From the NCBI GenBank assembly GCA_020632635.1, contig JACKFE010000003.1:310001-374000 (forward strand): 64,000 bases of DNA, in the 5' to 3' direction. Below are positions 43,499 to 52,241 of the stretch, in pieces; positions within the stretch are counted from its first letter, which is position 1, and each line of letters begins with the position of its first letter. The notes below the pieces were generated by a model that searched no databases, was not told where the DNA came from, and saw only the letters and a program-made list of their open reading frames with translations. A program made the position numbers and the translations under genes. The stretch is from Nitrospiraceae bacterium (GTDB taxonomy: Bacteria > Nitrospirota > Nitrospiria > Nitrospirales > UBA8639).

Positions 43499-44469
43499 GG
43501 CATTCGAAGGAGAGGGTTGGGACGACCAATCGGCACCACAGCCTCATCCTCACCGACATCAAAATGGGCGTATTCCACACCATTACGCCCGGCATTTTTG
43601 ACCAAATACAGGGCACCATCTGCGGTTTGAATAAGCCGTTCCAATGGAAACGGATAGGGCTCCGTCCATGTCGTCACCCCCTGACTTAACGTGACGCTCA
43701 ACTCGATATTTTTATAGTGAAAGGGCATATTACACACGGCCAATCGGATTCGCTCTGCCAAACTCAGAGCCTGCTCCGCATCACTATTGGGTAACACCAT
43801 TAAAAACTCTTCGCCCCCATACCGGCCGATCGAATCATAAGAGCGCAGACAACTTCGCATCCGTTCGGCCACCTCAATCAGAATTTGATCGCCCACAATA
43901 TGTCCATAGGTATCATTAACGGCTTTAAAGGCATCCAAATCTCCTAAAATCACACTCACCGGTTGTCGCTGCCGATGGGCACGATCCACTTCCCGTAACA
44001 ACGCATCCAGGATCGCCCCATGGTTTAAAATTTGAGTCAAGGGATCTTGCATCGCCTGAATACGAAGCGTCTCTCTGGTGGAAATCAGCTCGTTTTGAAG
44101 ATCCACAATACGCTTTCCCGCACGTAACCGTGCATCCAATTCACCTAGATGAAATGGCTTGGTCAGATAGTCATCCGCCCCCGCATCCAACCCTGCAATT
44201 AAATCCTCGGGATGATTTCGGCCCGTCAGCAAAATAATATAGAGATAGGGGACACCCGCTCTTGCTCGGATCCGTTGGCACAACTCCAACCCGCTGATCC
44301 CCGGCATCATCCAATCCATGATAGCCACATTGGGAGTGGGAGAAGCTTCAATAAACTCCCAAGCCGCCGTTCCATCATTGGCGGAAATCACATCATGCCC
44401 CCATTGACGAAGACGATACACCACCATGTGCAAGGTCAAAGGGTCATCATCAACAACCAGCACGCGCAT
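43495..44469 (-). CDS. Response regulator with GGDEF output (diguanylate cyclase)
   Basis: A 324-residue REC-GGDEF protein (PleD/WspR type), predicted to make c-di-GMP when phosphorylated. The receiver has VLVVDDDPLTLHMVVYRLRQ, the phospho-acceptor region VAIMDWMMPGISG, and Lys in YLTKPF. The cyclase domain has an intact GGEEF in RYGGEEFLMVLP and, five residues upstream, RSYD, which matches the RxxD inhibitory site. The frame opens with a TTG at 44541 overlapping the flgL stop; ATG 44469 begins the receiver and is chosen here, but the upstream TTG starts are possible. It partners the hybrid kinase downstream. Confidence 0.88.
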   Translation of the reverse strand: MRVLVVDDDPLTLHMVVYRLRQWGHDVISANDGTAAWEFIEASPTPNVAIMDWMMPGISGLELCQRIRARAGVPYLYIILLTGRNHPEDLIAGLDAGADDYLTKPFHLGELDARLRAGKRIVDLQNELISTRETLRIQAMQDPLTQILNHGAILDALLREVDRAHRQRQPVSVILGDLDAFKAVNDTYGHIVGDQILIEVAERMRSCLRSYDSIGRYGGEEFLMVLPNSDAEQALSLAERIRLAVCNMPFHYKNIELSVTLSQGVTTWTEPYPFPLERLIQTADGALYLVKNAGRNGVEYAHFDVGEDEAVVPIGRPNPLLRMP

Positions 44470-44537
44470 AACGGTCAACAGCCACCTTTCAGTAATGGAA
44501 GGAACAACAGGGAGGTCACCAGAGCATGACTCATTGA

Positions 44538-45686
44538 TCAAAGATAATTTAATAAACTAGTTTCAAACTGCCGGGTTAGCGTGGCCATCGAAGCCTCCAG
44601 CGTAGTTTGCAGAGTGGCCAATTCGGACGCGACTTTGGCAAAATCTGCATCCTCATACTCAGAACGAAGAGTTTGAGTATTCAGCGTCAACAGATCCAAT
44701 CCTTCCTGAATCGTATCCAATCGATTCACTTTGGCTCCCAAATCTGCCCGGGCGTCGAGAACTTGGGATAAGGAATCATCAAAGGTTCCAATGGCCGTAT
44801 CAATCCCGTTGACGTCATTGGTCAGCAAGGCTTGATGAAAGTCTTGTAAATTTTGGAAGAGATTGCTCGTCGGTCCAGAAAATACTTGATCGCCGGTGAC
44901 ATTCGAATCCACCGTCCGCCCATCTCCGACTTCAATGGGAATGGCTTGGCTATCGCCTTGATAGGCATACCCTACCCGAACGAAAAACTGATCTCCGCTT
45001 TGGGGCGGCCCACCACCATTCGTGATCGTGACATCCAATCCATCAAATGAGAACGTGGCCCCAGATGTATAGGCATTCGCACTCGACACGGTTTGATTGG
45101 TGGTGGCATTGATCACATCAAATTGTGTGGCAGAGGTAAATTCCACTCGATACAAATCCGGCTGCAGGGCCGACGCCGTGGCCACCGTGGCCGCAATCGT
45201 AGCCCCACCTGTATTGGCACTATGGGCGGACGCCGTCGCAGTACCTAACACGTAGGCTTCAGATTGAGTCTGGCTCCCGGCAAAAATAAATCGCCCATTC
45301 AGTTGGGTATTCGCCAACCCCACCATGCCCAGGATGAGCTGCTGCACTTCTTTAGCAGCATTGGCCCGTTCAACCGCTGAATTGGTGTCATTCCGCATTT
45401 GAATGGCCAATTCTTTCGCTCGTTGCATACTCAACCCAGCCGTTTCCAGAGTACTATCCGATAAATTCAAACGGCCCACCCCCTCAGTGACGTTTAAACG
45501 TCGGAGCTCCGTGGTTTGCAACACATTGCGAAACTGATTGATACGCTCCATCGCCGGAGGATCATCTGAGGGACGATTGACACGTTTTCCTGACGCAATT
45601 TGTTCGTTCCGTTCGAAAATATTCCCGCGTAATCTCCGGATATTGGTTAAAAGGGCTTCGACCTGTTGACGTTCAGTGACCCTCAT
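44538..45686 (-). CDS. flgL: Flagellar hook-filament junction protein FlgL (HAP3)
   Basis: FlgL joins hook and filament and sits next to FlgK. The 382-residue protein has the flagellin-like N-terminus LLTNIRRLRGNIFERNEQIA with SGKRVNRPSDDPPAMERINQ, the FIFAGSQTQSEAY segment typical of FlgL, and a flagellin-like C-terminal helix (YEDADFAKVASELATLQTTL). It follows flgK by 84 bp. The reading frame after its stop enters the GGDEF regulator. Confidence 0.95.
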   Translation of the reverse strand: MRVTERQQVEALLTNIRRLRGNIFERNEQIASGKRVNRPSDDPPAMERINQFRNVLQTTELRRLNVTEGVGRLNLSDSTLETAGLSMQRAKELAIQMRNDTNSAVERANAAKEVQQLILGMVGLANTQLNGRFIFAGSQTQSEAYVLGTATASAHSANTGGATIAATVATASALQPDLYRVEFTSATQFDVINATTNQTVSSANAYTSGATFSFDGLDVTITNGGGPPQSGDQFFVRVGYAYQGDSQAIPIEVGDGRTVDSNVTGDQVFSGPTSNLFQNLQDFHQALLTNDVNGIDTAIGTFDDSLSQVLDARADLGAKVNRLDTIQEGLDLLTLNTQTLRSEYEDADFAKVASELATLQTTLEASMATLTRQFETSLLNYL

Positions 45687-45770
45687 TGCCCGATCTCCAC
45701 TTGTTCCCTGACGGATGTGATTATCTTACCCACCCCGGCAATCGGTTTCTTCCAACCCATTGCTTTCAGA

Positions 45771-47417
45771 TTATTGTCCCATCGTCAAAACAGTCTGCAA
45801 TAATTCATCCGCAACGGTGATCATGCGAGCCGACGCCTCAAACGCTCGTTGAAAGCTCAATAAATTGGTCAATTCTTCATCCAGAGAGACTCCCGAGACA
45901 CGTTCCCGAAGCTGAGTCACCTGATCCACTTCTAATTCCTTGCTATGCAGAGTTAATTCGGACTCCCGTGTCGAACTGCCCACATCTCCAATCGTAATAG
46001 TGTGATAATCATTCAACGTGACATTCCCCAACTCACTCTGACGAGAAGTGTGCAAATTCACTAAAGACAAGGCATTTTGATTGCCCCCTGGAATAGTCGC
46101 GGAAGTTGACGCGGCGGCGAACGTATCAGTGTCACTAATGGCAAGTCCAAACCGTTGAGCGGCCCCCTTATGCGCACTGAGCGTAAAGACATCCCCGGCA
46201 GCGACGGTTCCGGTGACCACGACGTCCAACCCATCGAAATTTATCGTTCCCCCTGAGGTATATGCCCCAGAAGTCACGGTAGAGCCGGTCGTCGTATCCA
46301 CAATCGAGTACGCCGCCGCACCGGTAAATTGGATCTCATAGTTGTCAAATGTTAATAACGTTGGATCGGCAATCGCCACAGACGTCCCAACCGCCGTCCC
46401 CGTATTCGTGTCACGCGCCAATGGAGCATCGGGACTTAATGCAGAAAAAAAGAGATTGCCCGTCGTACCATCAAGTCCGTAACCTGCCGCATGCTGCTGA
46501 TTGAATTCATTGATCAAAACAGCGGCGGTCCGATCAAATCGATCTTGAAATGCCACCAGATCGGTATCGCGAAGCATTAAGAGACCGCCGATTTTTCCTC
46601 CGGCAATTTTTTCGGTAATGGATAGCAAGTTGCCATCGCTTCGCACAAATGCCACATTGGTCATCGGCGGATTATCGGCATCAGGCGTCGTCGCCAACGC
46701 ATTGGCATGATTACCGGCCACCAAGAGTTGTCCGCCAACTGTAATCCCAATGCCATCACGCAATGTCACCTGTTTGATATCCACTAATTCGGCCATTTCG
46801 TTAATCAACGTCCCCCGCTGATCACGAAGGTCTGGCGCTTCCCGCCCACTGGATTCGGCCTTAAAGATCTCGTCGTTCAGCGAGGCCACCCGAATGGCCA
46901 ATCCATTGATCGTCTCCACATGTCTGGCAATTTCTCCGTCCGCATCCAATCGAATTTGATTGAGCCTCTGAGCCATTCCAAGAAATTGGTCAGTCAAAGA
47001 ATCCCCTTTGGCCAACAACACCGTTCGTTGAATTGCACTTTCCGGATTAGTCGCGACATCTCGCACCGCATTAAAAAAATCCGTCAGACTGAAAGAAATG
47101 CCGGAATTATCTGTTTCCGTAAATAACCCATCAGTTTGAATTAAAAAGTTATGTCGAGAAGATAGATATCCTAATTCTTCCGTTACCGACGTGATCTGGT
47201 TTTCTAAAAAGGTATCCACGGATCGCCGAACCTGACTCACCTCCACCCCACTGCCAATCACCCCCTCAGCAGGACGTTTCGTATCCAAGATCACTTCCTG
47301 CCGGGAATAACCTTTCGTATTGATATTGGCAATATTATGGGACGTAGTGGCCAAACCCTGCTGATGAGCCTGGATACCCGATCGCCCAATGTTAAAAAGA
47401 TGACTAATACCAGCCAT
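45771..47417 (-). CDS. flgK: Flagellar hook-filament junction protein FlgK (HAP1)
   Basis: FlgK is the first hook-filament junction protein. The 548-residue product has the rod/hook N-terminal motif GIQAHQQGLATTSHNIANIN with GYSRQEV, a central variable region, and the C-terminal SLDEELTNLLSFQRAFEASA followed by MITVADELLQTVLTMGQ. It lies 12 bp after flgN and 84 bp before flgL, in the flgM-flgN-flgK-flgL order. The region around residues 370-420 resembles a stretch of FlgL (IQFTGAAAYSIVDTTTG; FDGLDVV), a shared insert of the two junction proteins. Confidence 0.96.
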   Translation of the reverse strand: MAGISHLFNIGRSGIQAHQQGLATTSHNIANINTKGYSRQEVILDTKRPAEGVIGSGVEVSQVRRSVDTFLENQITSVTEELGYLSSRHNFLIQTDGLFTETDNSGISFSLTDFFNAVRDVATNPESAIQRTVLLAKGDSLTDQFLGMAQRLNQIRLDADGEIARHVETINGLAIRVASLNDEIFKAESSGREAPDLRDQRGTLINEMAELVDIKQVTLRDGIGITVGGQLLVAGNHANALATTPDADNPPMTNVAFVRSDGNLLSITEKIAGGKIGGLLMLRDTDLVAFQDRFDRTAAVLINEFNQQHAAGYGLDGTTGNLFFSALSPDAPLARDTNTGTAVGTSVAIADPTLLTFDNYEIQFTGAAAYSIVDTTTGSTVTSGAYTSGGTINFDGLDVVVTGTVAAGDVFTLSAHKGAAQRFGLAISDTDTFAAASTSATIPGGNQNALSLVNLHTSRQSELGNVTLNDYHTITIGDVGSSTRESELTLHSKELEVDQVTQLRERVSGVSLDEELTNLLSFQRAFEASARMITVADELLQTVLTMGQ

Positions 47418-47429
47418 AAGTAGGATCCG

Positions 47430-47924
47430 TTATCCTCGAAGACTGACTGACCCGGTAATGGGTTGAACCCGAAGAGTTCCTGTTCCTTGATACACCGGTC
47501 CCTGCCCGAGTCCCATGAATACGAGATTCAGGGCCTCTTGTATGACATAGTGTCCCCGTCGAATCAGGGCCATATTGCGTTGACGCTGCTCACGAATACA
47601 TTGGGCGGTCTGTTTAATGGCCTGAAACCGGGCATGTCGGGCCACTGATTGGAATTCCGGGGCTTGACCAATCAAGTCCCAGCAAGCCGCAGGCGACCCT
47701 GAGGAGATCCAGGGACGCAACACCGCAGCGAGTTCCCGCTCGTAGCGTTGAAAGACATCGAGTATCCGCACCTTCTGTTCGACCAATGCCATTATTTTTT
47801 CGCGGTCGAGACGCTTCATCACCACTTCTTCTTCGATTAGGAGATTGGCAAATGCCTGAAGGGATTCGTGCAATTGTTGGAATAACCGGAACAACGAGTC
47901 CCTTGGGATGACAGAGGGTTTCAT
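47430..47924 (-). CDS. flgN: FlgN-like export chaperone for FlgK and FlgL
   Basis: FlgN keeps FlgK and FlgL unfolded and escorts them to the export gate. The 164-residue protein is helical with the FlgN pattern: FANLLIEEEVVMKRLDREKI followed by MALVEQKVRILDVFQRYERE. The C-terminal tail (GTLRVQPITGSVSLRG) resembles the short C-terminal extension seen in several FlgN proteins. It lies 40 bp after flgM and 12 bp before flgK, the standard place. Confidence 0.85.
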   Translation of the reverse strand: MKPSVIPRDSLFRLFQQLHESLQAFANLLIEEEVVMKRLDREKIMALVEQKVRILDVFQRYERELAAVLRPWISSGSPAACWDLIGQAPEFQSVARHARFQAIKQTAQCIREQRQRNMALIRRGHYVIQEALNLVFMGLGQGPVYQGTGTLRVQPITGSVSLRG

Positions 47925-47964
47925 TGGGGCTTGACTCCTTTTTTACCGACTGGCTTATGGAAGA

Positions 47965-48282
47965 TTAGCCTCGTAGCCCATTGAGCAAGGTCTCATGAAT
48001 TACAGCCCCAGCCACTTGATCGGCAGTGGCTAACGGTTCACCTGCCTCCAAACGCTGTTGCAGCGCCTGCAGTTTCTCAGATCGAACATCCGGGAGAGCC
48101 TCCGCCCGTGTGGTGAGTTCCTGAAGAACCTGGGCGACCGCCGACAAGTCTACCGCATCTCGTGATGGCGCCCGTCGAGCCGGCCCAGAGTCCGTGGATG
48201 CAGGCTCTTGCAGGTTTTTTGACTGAATCTGGAAAAACAGTTTGCCCAGTTCTCCACTGGGATCAAGACTCCGTATCGTCAT
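47965..48282 (-). CDS. flgM: Anti-sigma-28 factor FlgM
   Basis: FlgM binds FliA (sigma-28) and holds back late flagellar genes until it is exported through the finished hook. The 105-residue protein has a flexible N-terminal half and the conserved C-terminal core: RDAVDLSAVAQVLQELTTRA, then VRSEKLQALQQRLEAGEPLA and QVAGAVIHETLL. AGGAGG precedes the ATG. Its own sigma-28 type promoter lies 25 bp upstream, so FlgM would limit its own synthesis, as in enteric bacteria. Confidence 0.9.
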   Translation of the reverse strand: MTIRSLDPSGELGKLFFQIQSKNLQEPASTDSGPARRAPSRDAVDLSAVAQVLQELTTRAEALPDVRSEKLQALQQRLEAGEPLATADQVAGAVIHETLLNGLRG

Positions 48283-48306
48283 GGCATCTTGCCTCCTTAT
48301 CTCCTT

Positions 48307-48334
48307 TTATCGGAAGCAACATGCCCAAACTTTA
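48307..48334 (-). promoter_or_regulatory. Sigma-28 (FliA) type promoter of flgM
   Basis: Read on the minus strand: TAAAGTTT (full match to the -35), 12 bp, TCCGATAA (7 of 8 matches to GCCGATAA). The spacer is one base longer than the consensus 11. Transcription would begin near 48300, 15-20 nt before the flgM ATG at 48282 and after the flgJ-type stop. Confidence 0.75.
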
Positions 48335-48349
48335 TAGAACAGAGGACAT

Positions 48350-48697
48350 TTACGACAAAGATGGAGGAGGTGGGGGAGTTTTGGCAGCCGTTTCCTGGTC
48401 TGCAATCGAGGCCAGCATGTATTGGGAAAGCCCAAAACCCCCGGCTTGAGCGGCACGTTTCCCCAATTCTTCATCATAGAAGGAGAAATACATCTCTCCC
48501 ATCCGATTGGAGGTTAGGGTGCCCTGAGGGACGGTTTCCCTCATAATTTTCATTAAATAGGAGAGAAAATATGACTCAAACTCCTGGCTGGCTTTCAGAA
48601 TCTCCCCTCGCCTCGCCAATTGCTCTACCTGCGTGGCTCTTCCTGAGGTCAGGGTTTGACTTATCTGGCTCGGATCAATTGGATTTAAGGGATCCAT
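48350..48697 (-). CDS. flgJ: FlgJ-type rod-binding protein (rod cap domain only)
   Basis: A 115-residue protein with only the rod-binding N-terminal domain of FlgJ; the muramidase domain of enteric FlgJ is absent, as is common outside the gamma-proteobacteria. The core is ILKASQEFESYFLSYLMKIM followed by RMGEMYFSFYDEELGKRAAQ and GFGLSQYML. It would cap the growing rod in the periplasm. The frame opens with GTG 48712; ATG 48697 with GGGAG upstream is preferred. It lies 53 bp after flgI. Confidence 0.88.
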   Translation of the reverse strand: MDPLNPIDPSQISQTLTSGRATQVEQLARRGEILKASQEFESYFLSYLMKIMRETVPQGTLTSNRMGEMYFSFYDEELGKRAAQAGGFGLSQYMLASIADQETAAKTPPPPPSLS

Positions 48698-48750
48698 TGT
48701 CTCGACTCCCACAAATTAGGCAACAGGCCAGGTTTCTCTAGATTCTCGCA

Positions 48751-49908
48751 CTAAATCAGTTCCAAATCCGCCTGCAACGCTCCTGCGGCTTTGGCGGCGG
48801 TGAGGACGGCGACCAAATCCCTTGGCGTGACACCAACCGAATTCAGGGCTTTGACCAAATCGCCAAGCGTCACCGACCCGTCCACCTGGATCACACGCTT
48901 CAGTTCTTCCTCCACATCCGTATTGACTTCAGGAGTCACGACGGTTTCACCAGCCGCCGATCCGATCAGTCCGGGGGCCTCCGGTTGTGAAACATTAAAC
49001 CGGCTTTTAATTTTGATCGTTAAATTTCCATGTGAGATAGCCATACTCGACAACCGTACGTGTTCACCCATGACGATCGTCCCAGTTCGCTCATTCACCA
49101 CGACTTTGGCCCGTACATCGACATTGACGTCCAACCCTTCAACGGCGGCGATCATTTGCACCACCTGCCCTTGATATTGGGGGGGCAACGTCACTTGAAC
49201 TTGACCGGAATTCAGTGCGGCAGCCACACCTTCCCCCAAATGGGCGTTGATGACTTCAGAAACACGAAGAGCCGTCGTAAAATCCGCTTGGTGCATCGTG
49301 AGAGAAAATTTCTCCCAGGATTGCAATGCCAAATCAATCCCACGCTCAACAATCGCCCCGCCGGGCACGATTCCTCCCGACTGTTGATTCTTGACCACCG
49401 ACGTACCGCCCTCCCCTGCTTCAAATCCGGACGTCGAGATCGGGCCTTGGGCCACAGCATAGATCATCTGGTTTGGGGCCTTCAGAGGCGTCAGTAAGAG
49501 AGTGCCACCTTTAAGACTTTTCGCATTGGCCAAGGAGGATACCTGAACATCCAATTTCATGCCGGGTCGGGCAAAGGGAGGAAGTTTGGCCGTGACAATG
49601 ACGGAGGCGGTATTCTTGGTCAGCAGCTGGATAGGATCCACCTTCAAATTAATTCCCATGGTATTTAACATGGAAATGATGGCCTGTGCCGTAAACTGTC
49701 CGCCCACCACCGAATCACCGGTCCGATCCAACCCCACCACCAACCCGTAACCAATCAGTTGATTTTCACGGACACCCTCAATCGAAGCGATGTCTTTAAT
49801 CCGTGCCGCCTCGGATGATCGAAGCATGAGCTCCACTGTTCCAAGAGGCACCACCTGAAACAGGATGAGGCATCCCACCATCGCCATCCACCAGATACGT
49901 TTCTTCAT
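48751..49908 (-). CDS. flgI: Flagellar P-ring protein FlgI
   Basis: FlgI forms the periplasmic P-ring around the rod. The 385-residue product has a Sec signal peptide (MKKRIWWMAMVGCLILFQVV) and the family sequence RIKDIASIEGVRENQLIGYG with LVVGLDRTGDS, AQAIISMLNTMGI, and the C-terminal TLGDLVKALNSVGVTPRDLV followed by LTAAKAAGALQADLELI. The frame begins 12 codons earlier at 49944, but ATG 49908 has AGGA at good spacing and gives a clean signal peptide. It lies 49 bp after flgH and precedes the rod-cap gene. Confidence 0.96.
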   Translation of the reverse strand: MKKRIWWMAMVGCLILFQVVPLGTVELMLRSSEAARIKDIASIEGVRENQLIGYGLVVGLDRTGDSVVGGQFTAQAIISMLNTMGINLKVDPIQLLTKNTASVIVTAKLPPFARPGMKLDVQVSSLANAKSLKGGTLLLTPLKAPNQMIYAVAQGPISTSGFEAGEGGTSVVKNQQSGGIVPGGAIVERGIDLALQSWEKFSLTMHQADFTTALRVSEVINAHLGEGVAAALNSGQVQVTLPPQYQGQVVQMIAAVEGLDVNVDVRAKVVVNERTGTIVMGEHVRLSSMAISHGNLTIKIKSRFNVSQPEAPGLIGSAAGETVVTPEVNTDVEEELKRVIQVDGSVTLGDLVKALNSVGVTPRDLVAVLTAAKAAGALQADLELI

Positions 49909-49957
49909 CCCGGTCCTGATATTTTGAATTTCACGTTTACTCATTCAGCTCATTACG

Positions 49958-50659
49958 TTAAAAAGGCGTCAACCAATTAAATAAACGGACCAGCCACCCC
50001 GGGCGTTGCACCTCATCGACAACGCCTAATCCGGTGTATTCAATCTGAGCGTCAGCCACCGCAGTGGAGATCACGGTATTGGTGGTATCGAGATCGATCC
50101 GACGGACAATGCCACGAATAATCATGGTTTGCTTCTCACTATTGACGGTGACCTCCCGCTTTCCCCGAATTCTCAGATCTCCATTGGGAAACACTTCCAC
50201 GACTTTGGCGGCAATCGTCCCGTTCAAGGAATCTTCACGGCTGGTGGACCCTTCCCCTTCAAACGCATTCGACGTCGTCGCATCAAGATCAAAATATTGA
50301 GCAAATTTTTGAGTTAATGAATTCAACCCAAATAGTCCTCCCCCGGCACCGGCTGAAATCGTGGAATCTCGATCAGCCTTTGTACTGGCCGATTTCGATC
50401 CGCTATGCTGTTCAACAATTCGCACAATGACAATATCGCCCACCCTGCTAGCCCGGCGATCTTCAAACATAAATGCCCGTCCATTGTCAGGCTCCCACAA
50501 CGACCCCAATGAGGCATGTCGGCTGCTCTCCATCACCGGCGGATCTTCCTCGATGTGAACGGTCTTGGGTGTTTTCGCACAGCCTGAAAGCATACCCAGT
50601 CCCAGTGTACCGAACAGCCCCCAGAACACCACTCGCTGAAGATTCCCTTCCCTCTTCAA
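49958..50659 (-). CDS. flgH: Flagellar L-ring lipoprotein FlgH
   Basis: FlgH forms the L-ring in the outer membrane. The 233-residue protein has a lipoprotein signal with lipobox LSGC, then SLWEPDNGRAFMFEDRRASR, VGDIVIVRIVEQHSGSKSAS, and the C-terminal VRRIDLDTTNTVISTAVADA with IEYTGLGVVDE. The start appears to be TTG at 50659, whose last base joins the flgA stop in a TTGA overlap; this supports coupled translation. An internal GTG about nine codons on is the alternative. Confidence 0.95.
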   Translation of the reverse strand: MKREGNLQRVVFWGLFGTLGLGMLSGCAKTPKTVHIEEDPPVMESSRHASLGSLWEPDNGRAFMFEDRRASRVGDIVIVRIVEQHSGSKSASTKADRDSTISAGAGGGLFGLNSLTQKFAQYFDLDATTSNAFEGEGSTSREDSLNGTIAAKVVEVFPNGDLRIRGKREVTVNSEKQTMIIRGIVRRIDLDTTNTVISTAVADAQIEYTGLGVVDEVQRPGWLVRLFNWLTPF

Positions 50660-51402
50660 AAAGGTACCTCCACCACGCCAGCGCCGAGCACCATACCTAA
50701 AATTTCCCGCCCGGAGCTTTGATTCATGACCGGAATCGTCTCTCCAGTTCGTCCGGCGGACTTTGCCATTCCCACGGTTTGCACCAGTAATCCTTTCCCT
50801 TTGACTTCAATCATGACCCGATCGCCTTTGTGGACGACGGGGGGAGCATCCAAAGCCGTTTTGCGAATCGGCTGATGCGGAGGAAGTGGCCGTAAGACTT
50901 GTTTGCCAATGACCTCTTCCGGAGTCAGTACCAAATCATGGATCAGTGTAGGCACTTCGACAGAGACAAATTCAATATCCTCGACTGACAAAATTTCCTT
51001 GGGTTTGATCCACCGAACAGGCATTGCGGCATCAGCTTTCCCCTTGAGTTCCCCTACGACATTGACCGTTTTGACAAATTGGCCATCCACAAAGATCTGG
51101 ACACGAAAGGCCCGCCGCCCGGTTCGTCCTCCATTCACTTCATCCACCTCAATATGGAGACGGCCTTTGGGCACGCGAATAGGATGCTGAGGGTATAGAA
51201 CCTGGAGACTAATGTGATGAGTGGGTCCAGAATAGCGTCGTAAAATTTCTTTCAGCAGAGCTTCTTCAAAATCATGCGCTCTCACCGCTTGCATCTCTGG
51301 CGTGGCGGCAGAAGCATTTGAAGCTACGCTGTTTTCCGCCAACCACACCCATACCATCCAGCCGGCGATCGCAACCAGGATAAGAATCACTCGCTTCATC
51401 AT
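50656..51402 (-). CDS. flgA: Flagellar P-ring chaperone FlgA
   Basis: FlgA is a periplasmic chaperone that helps FlgI assemble into the P-ring. The 248-residue protein has an N-terminal signal anchor (ILILVAIAGWMVWVWLAENS), a middle domain with RTGRRAFRVQIFVDGQFVKT, and the conserved C-terminal SAF domain: VRWIKPKEILSVEDIEFV, IGKQVLRPLPPHQPIRKTAL and VLGAGVVEVPF. The ATG follows the flgG stop with no gap, and the gene overlaps flgH by 4 bp. Confidence 0.93.
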   Translation of the reverse strand: MMKRVILILVAIAGWMVWVWLAENSVASNASAATPEMQAVRAHDFEEALLKEILRRYSGPTHHISLQVLYPQHPIRVPKGRLHIEVDEVNGGRTGRRAFRVQIFVDGQFVKTVNVVGELKGKADAAMPVRWIKPKEILSVEDIEFVSVEVPTLIHDLVLTPEEVIGKQVLRPLPPHQPIRKTALDAPPVVHKGDRVMIEVKGKGLLVQTVGMAKSAGRTGETIPVMNQSSGREILGMVLGAGVVEVPF

Positions 51403-52194
51403 TTATCTCCGCAACTGATTCGCGACTGACAACATGTCATCGGAGGCTTGAATTGCTTTGGCATTTAACTCATAGGCCCGCTGCGCCAGAATCATATTGA
51501 CCATCTCGTCCGCGATATTCACATTGGAAATTTCCAAGAATCCCTGCTGGATCAACCCAAATCCGGTTGAAAACCCAGGCGTCCCTTGCTGGGCCGGCCC
51601 AGAGGACGAACTTTCCACAAATAAGTTATTGCCTTGCGAGATCAACCCTGACGGATTATCAAACCGGACGAGCTGAATTTGTCCCACCTGCGTCGCCTGG
51701 GCAACTCCCGGCAGTTGTACCGACACGGTCCCATCTTGCCCGATATCAATTTTCAAGGCCCCTGAAGGAATCGTAATCGACGGCACAAGCGTATCCCCGT
51801 CACCCGTCACCACATTCCCCGTACTGTCCCGCTTAAAGGATCCGGCTCGGGTATACATCGTGGAGCCGTCAGGTCGATTAACCTGAAAGAATCCTGCCCC
51901 CTCAATAGCCATATCCAATTCATTAAAGGTTTGCTTGAGACTTCCTTGTACATATTCCTTGGCGACCGTTACGGGACGAACCCCCAATCCCACTTGCATC
52001 CCAACGGGAAACACTCCGACGTTAGAGGCGCTGGCACCAGGGAGGCGAGAAACCTGATACAGCAAATCGGCAAATTCCGCGCGGCTCCGCTTGAACCCCG
52101 TGGTATTGACGTTGGCCAGATTGTGCGCAATCGTATCGATATTCAATTGTTGCGCAAACATGCCCGTTGACGCAGTATGCATCGCTCGAATCAT
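51403..52194 (-). CDS. flgG: Distal rod protein FlgG
   Basis: FlgG builds the distal rod of the basal body. The 263-residue product shows the rod/hook signature at both ends: MIRAMHTASTGMFAQQLNID with IAHNLANVNTTGFKRSRAEF, and at the C-terminus LEISNVNIADEMVNMILAQR with AYELNAKAIQASDDMLSVAN. The central segment IEGAGFFQVNRPDGSTMYTR is the conserved FlgE/F/G domain. It lies 47 bp after flgF and touches flgA. Confidence 0.96.
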   Translation of the reverse strand: MIRAMHTASTGMFAQQLNIDTIAHNLANVNTTGFKRSRAEFADLLYQVSRLPGASASNVGVFPVGMQVGLGVRPVTVAKEYVQGSLKQTFNELDMAIEGAGFFQVNRPDGSTMYTRAGSFKRDSTGNVVTGDGDTLVPSITIPSGALKIDIGQDGTVSVQLPGVAQATQVGQIQLVRFDNPSGLISQGNNLFVESSSSGPAQQGTPGFSTGFGLIQQGFLEISNVNIADEMVNMILAQRAYELNAKAIQASDDMLSVANQLRR

Positions 52195-52241
52195 AAGACG
52201 TTCTCTCCCTCTTCACCATCCATCGTTATCAGCCTCACCCG

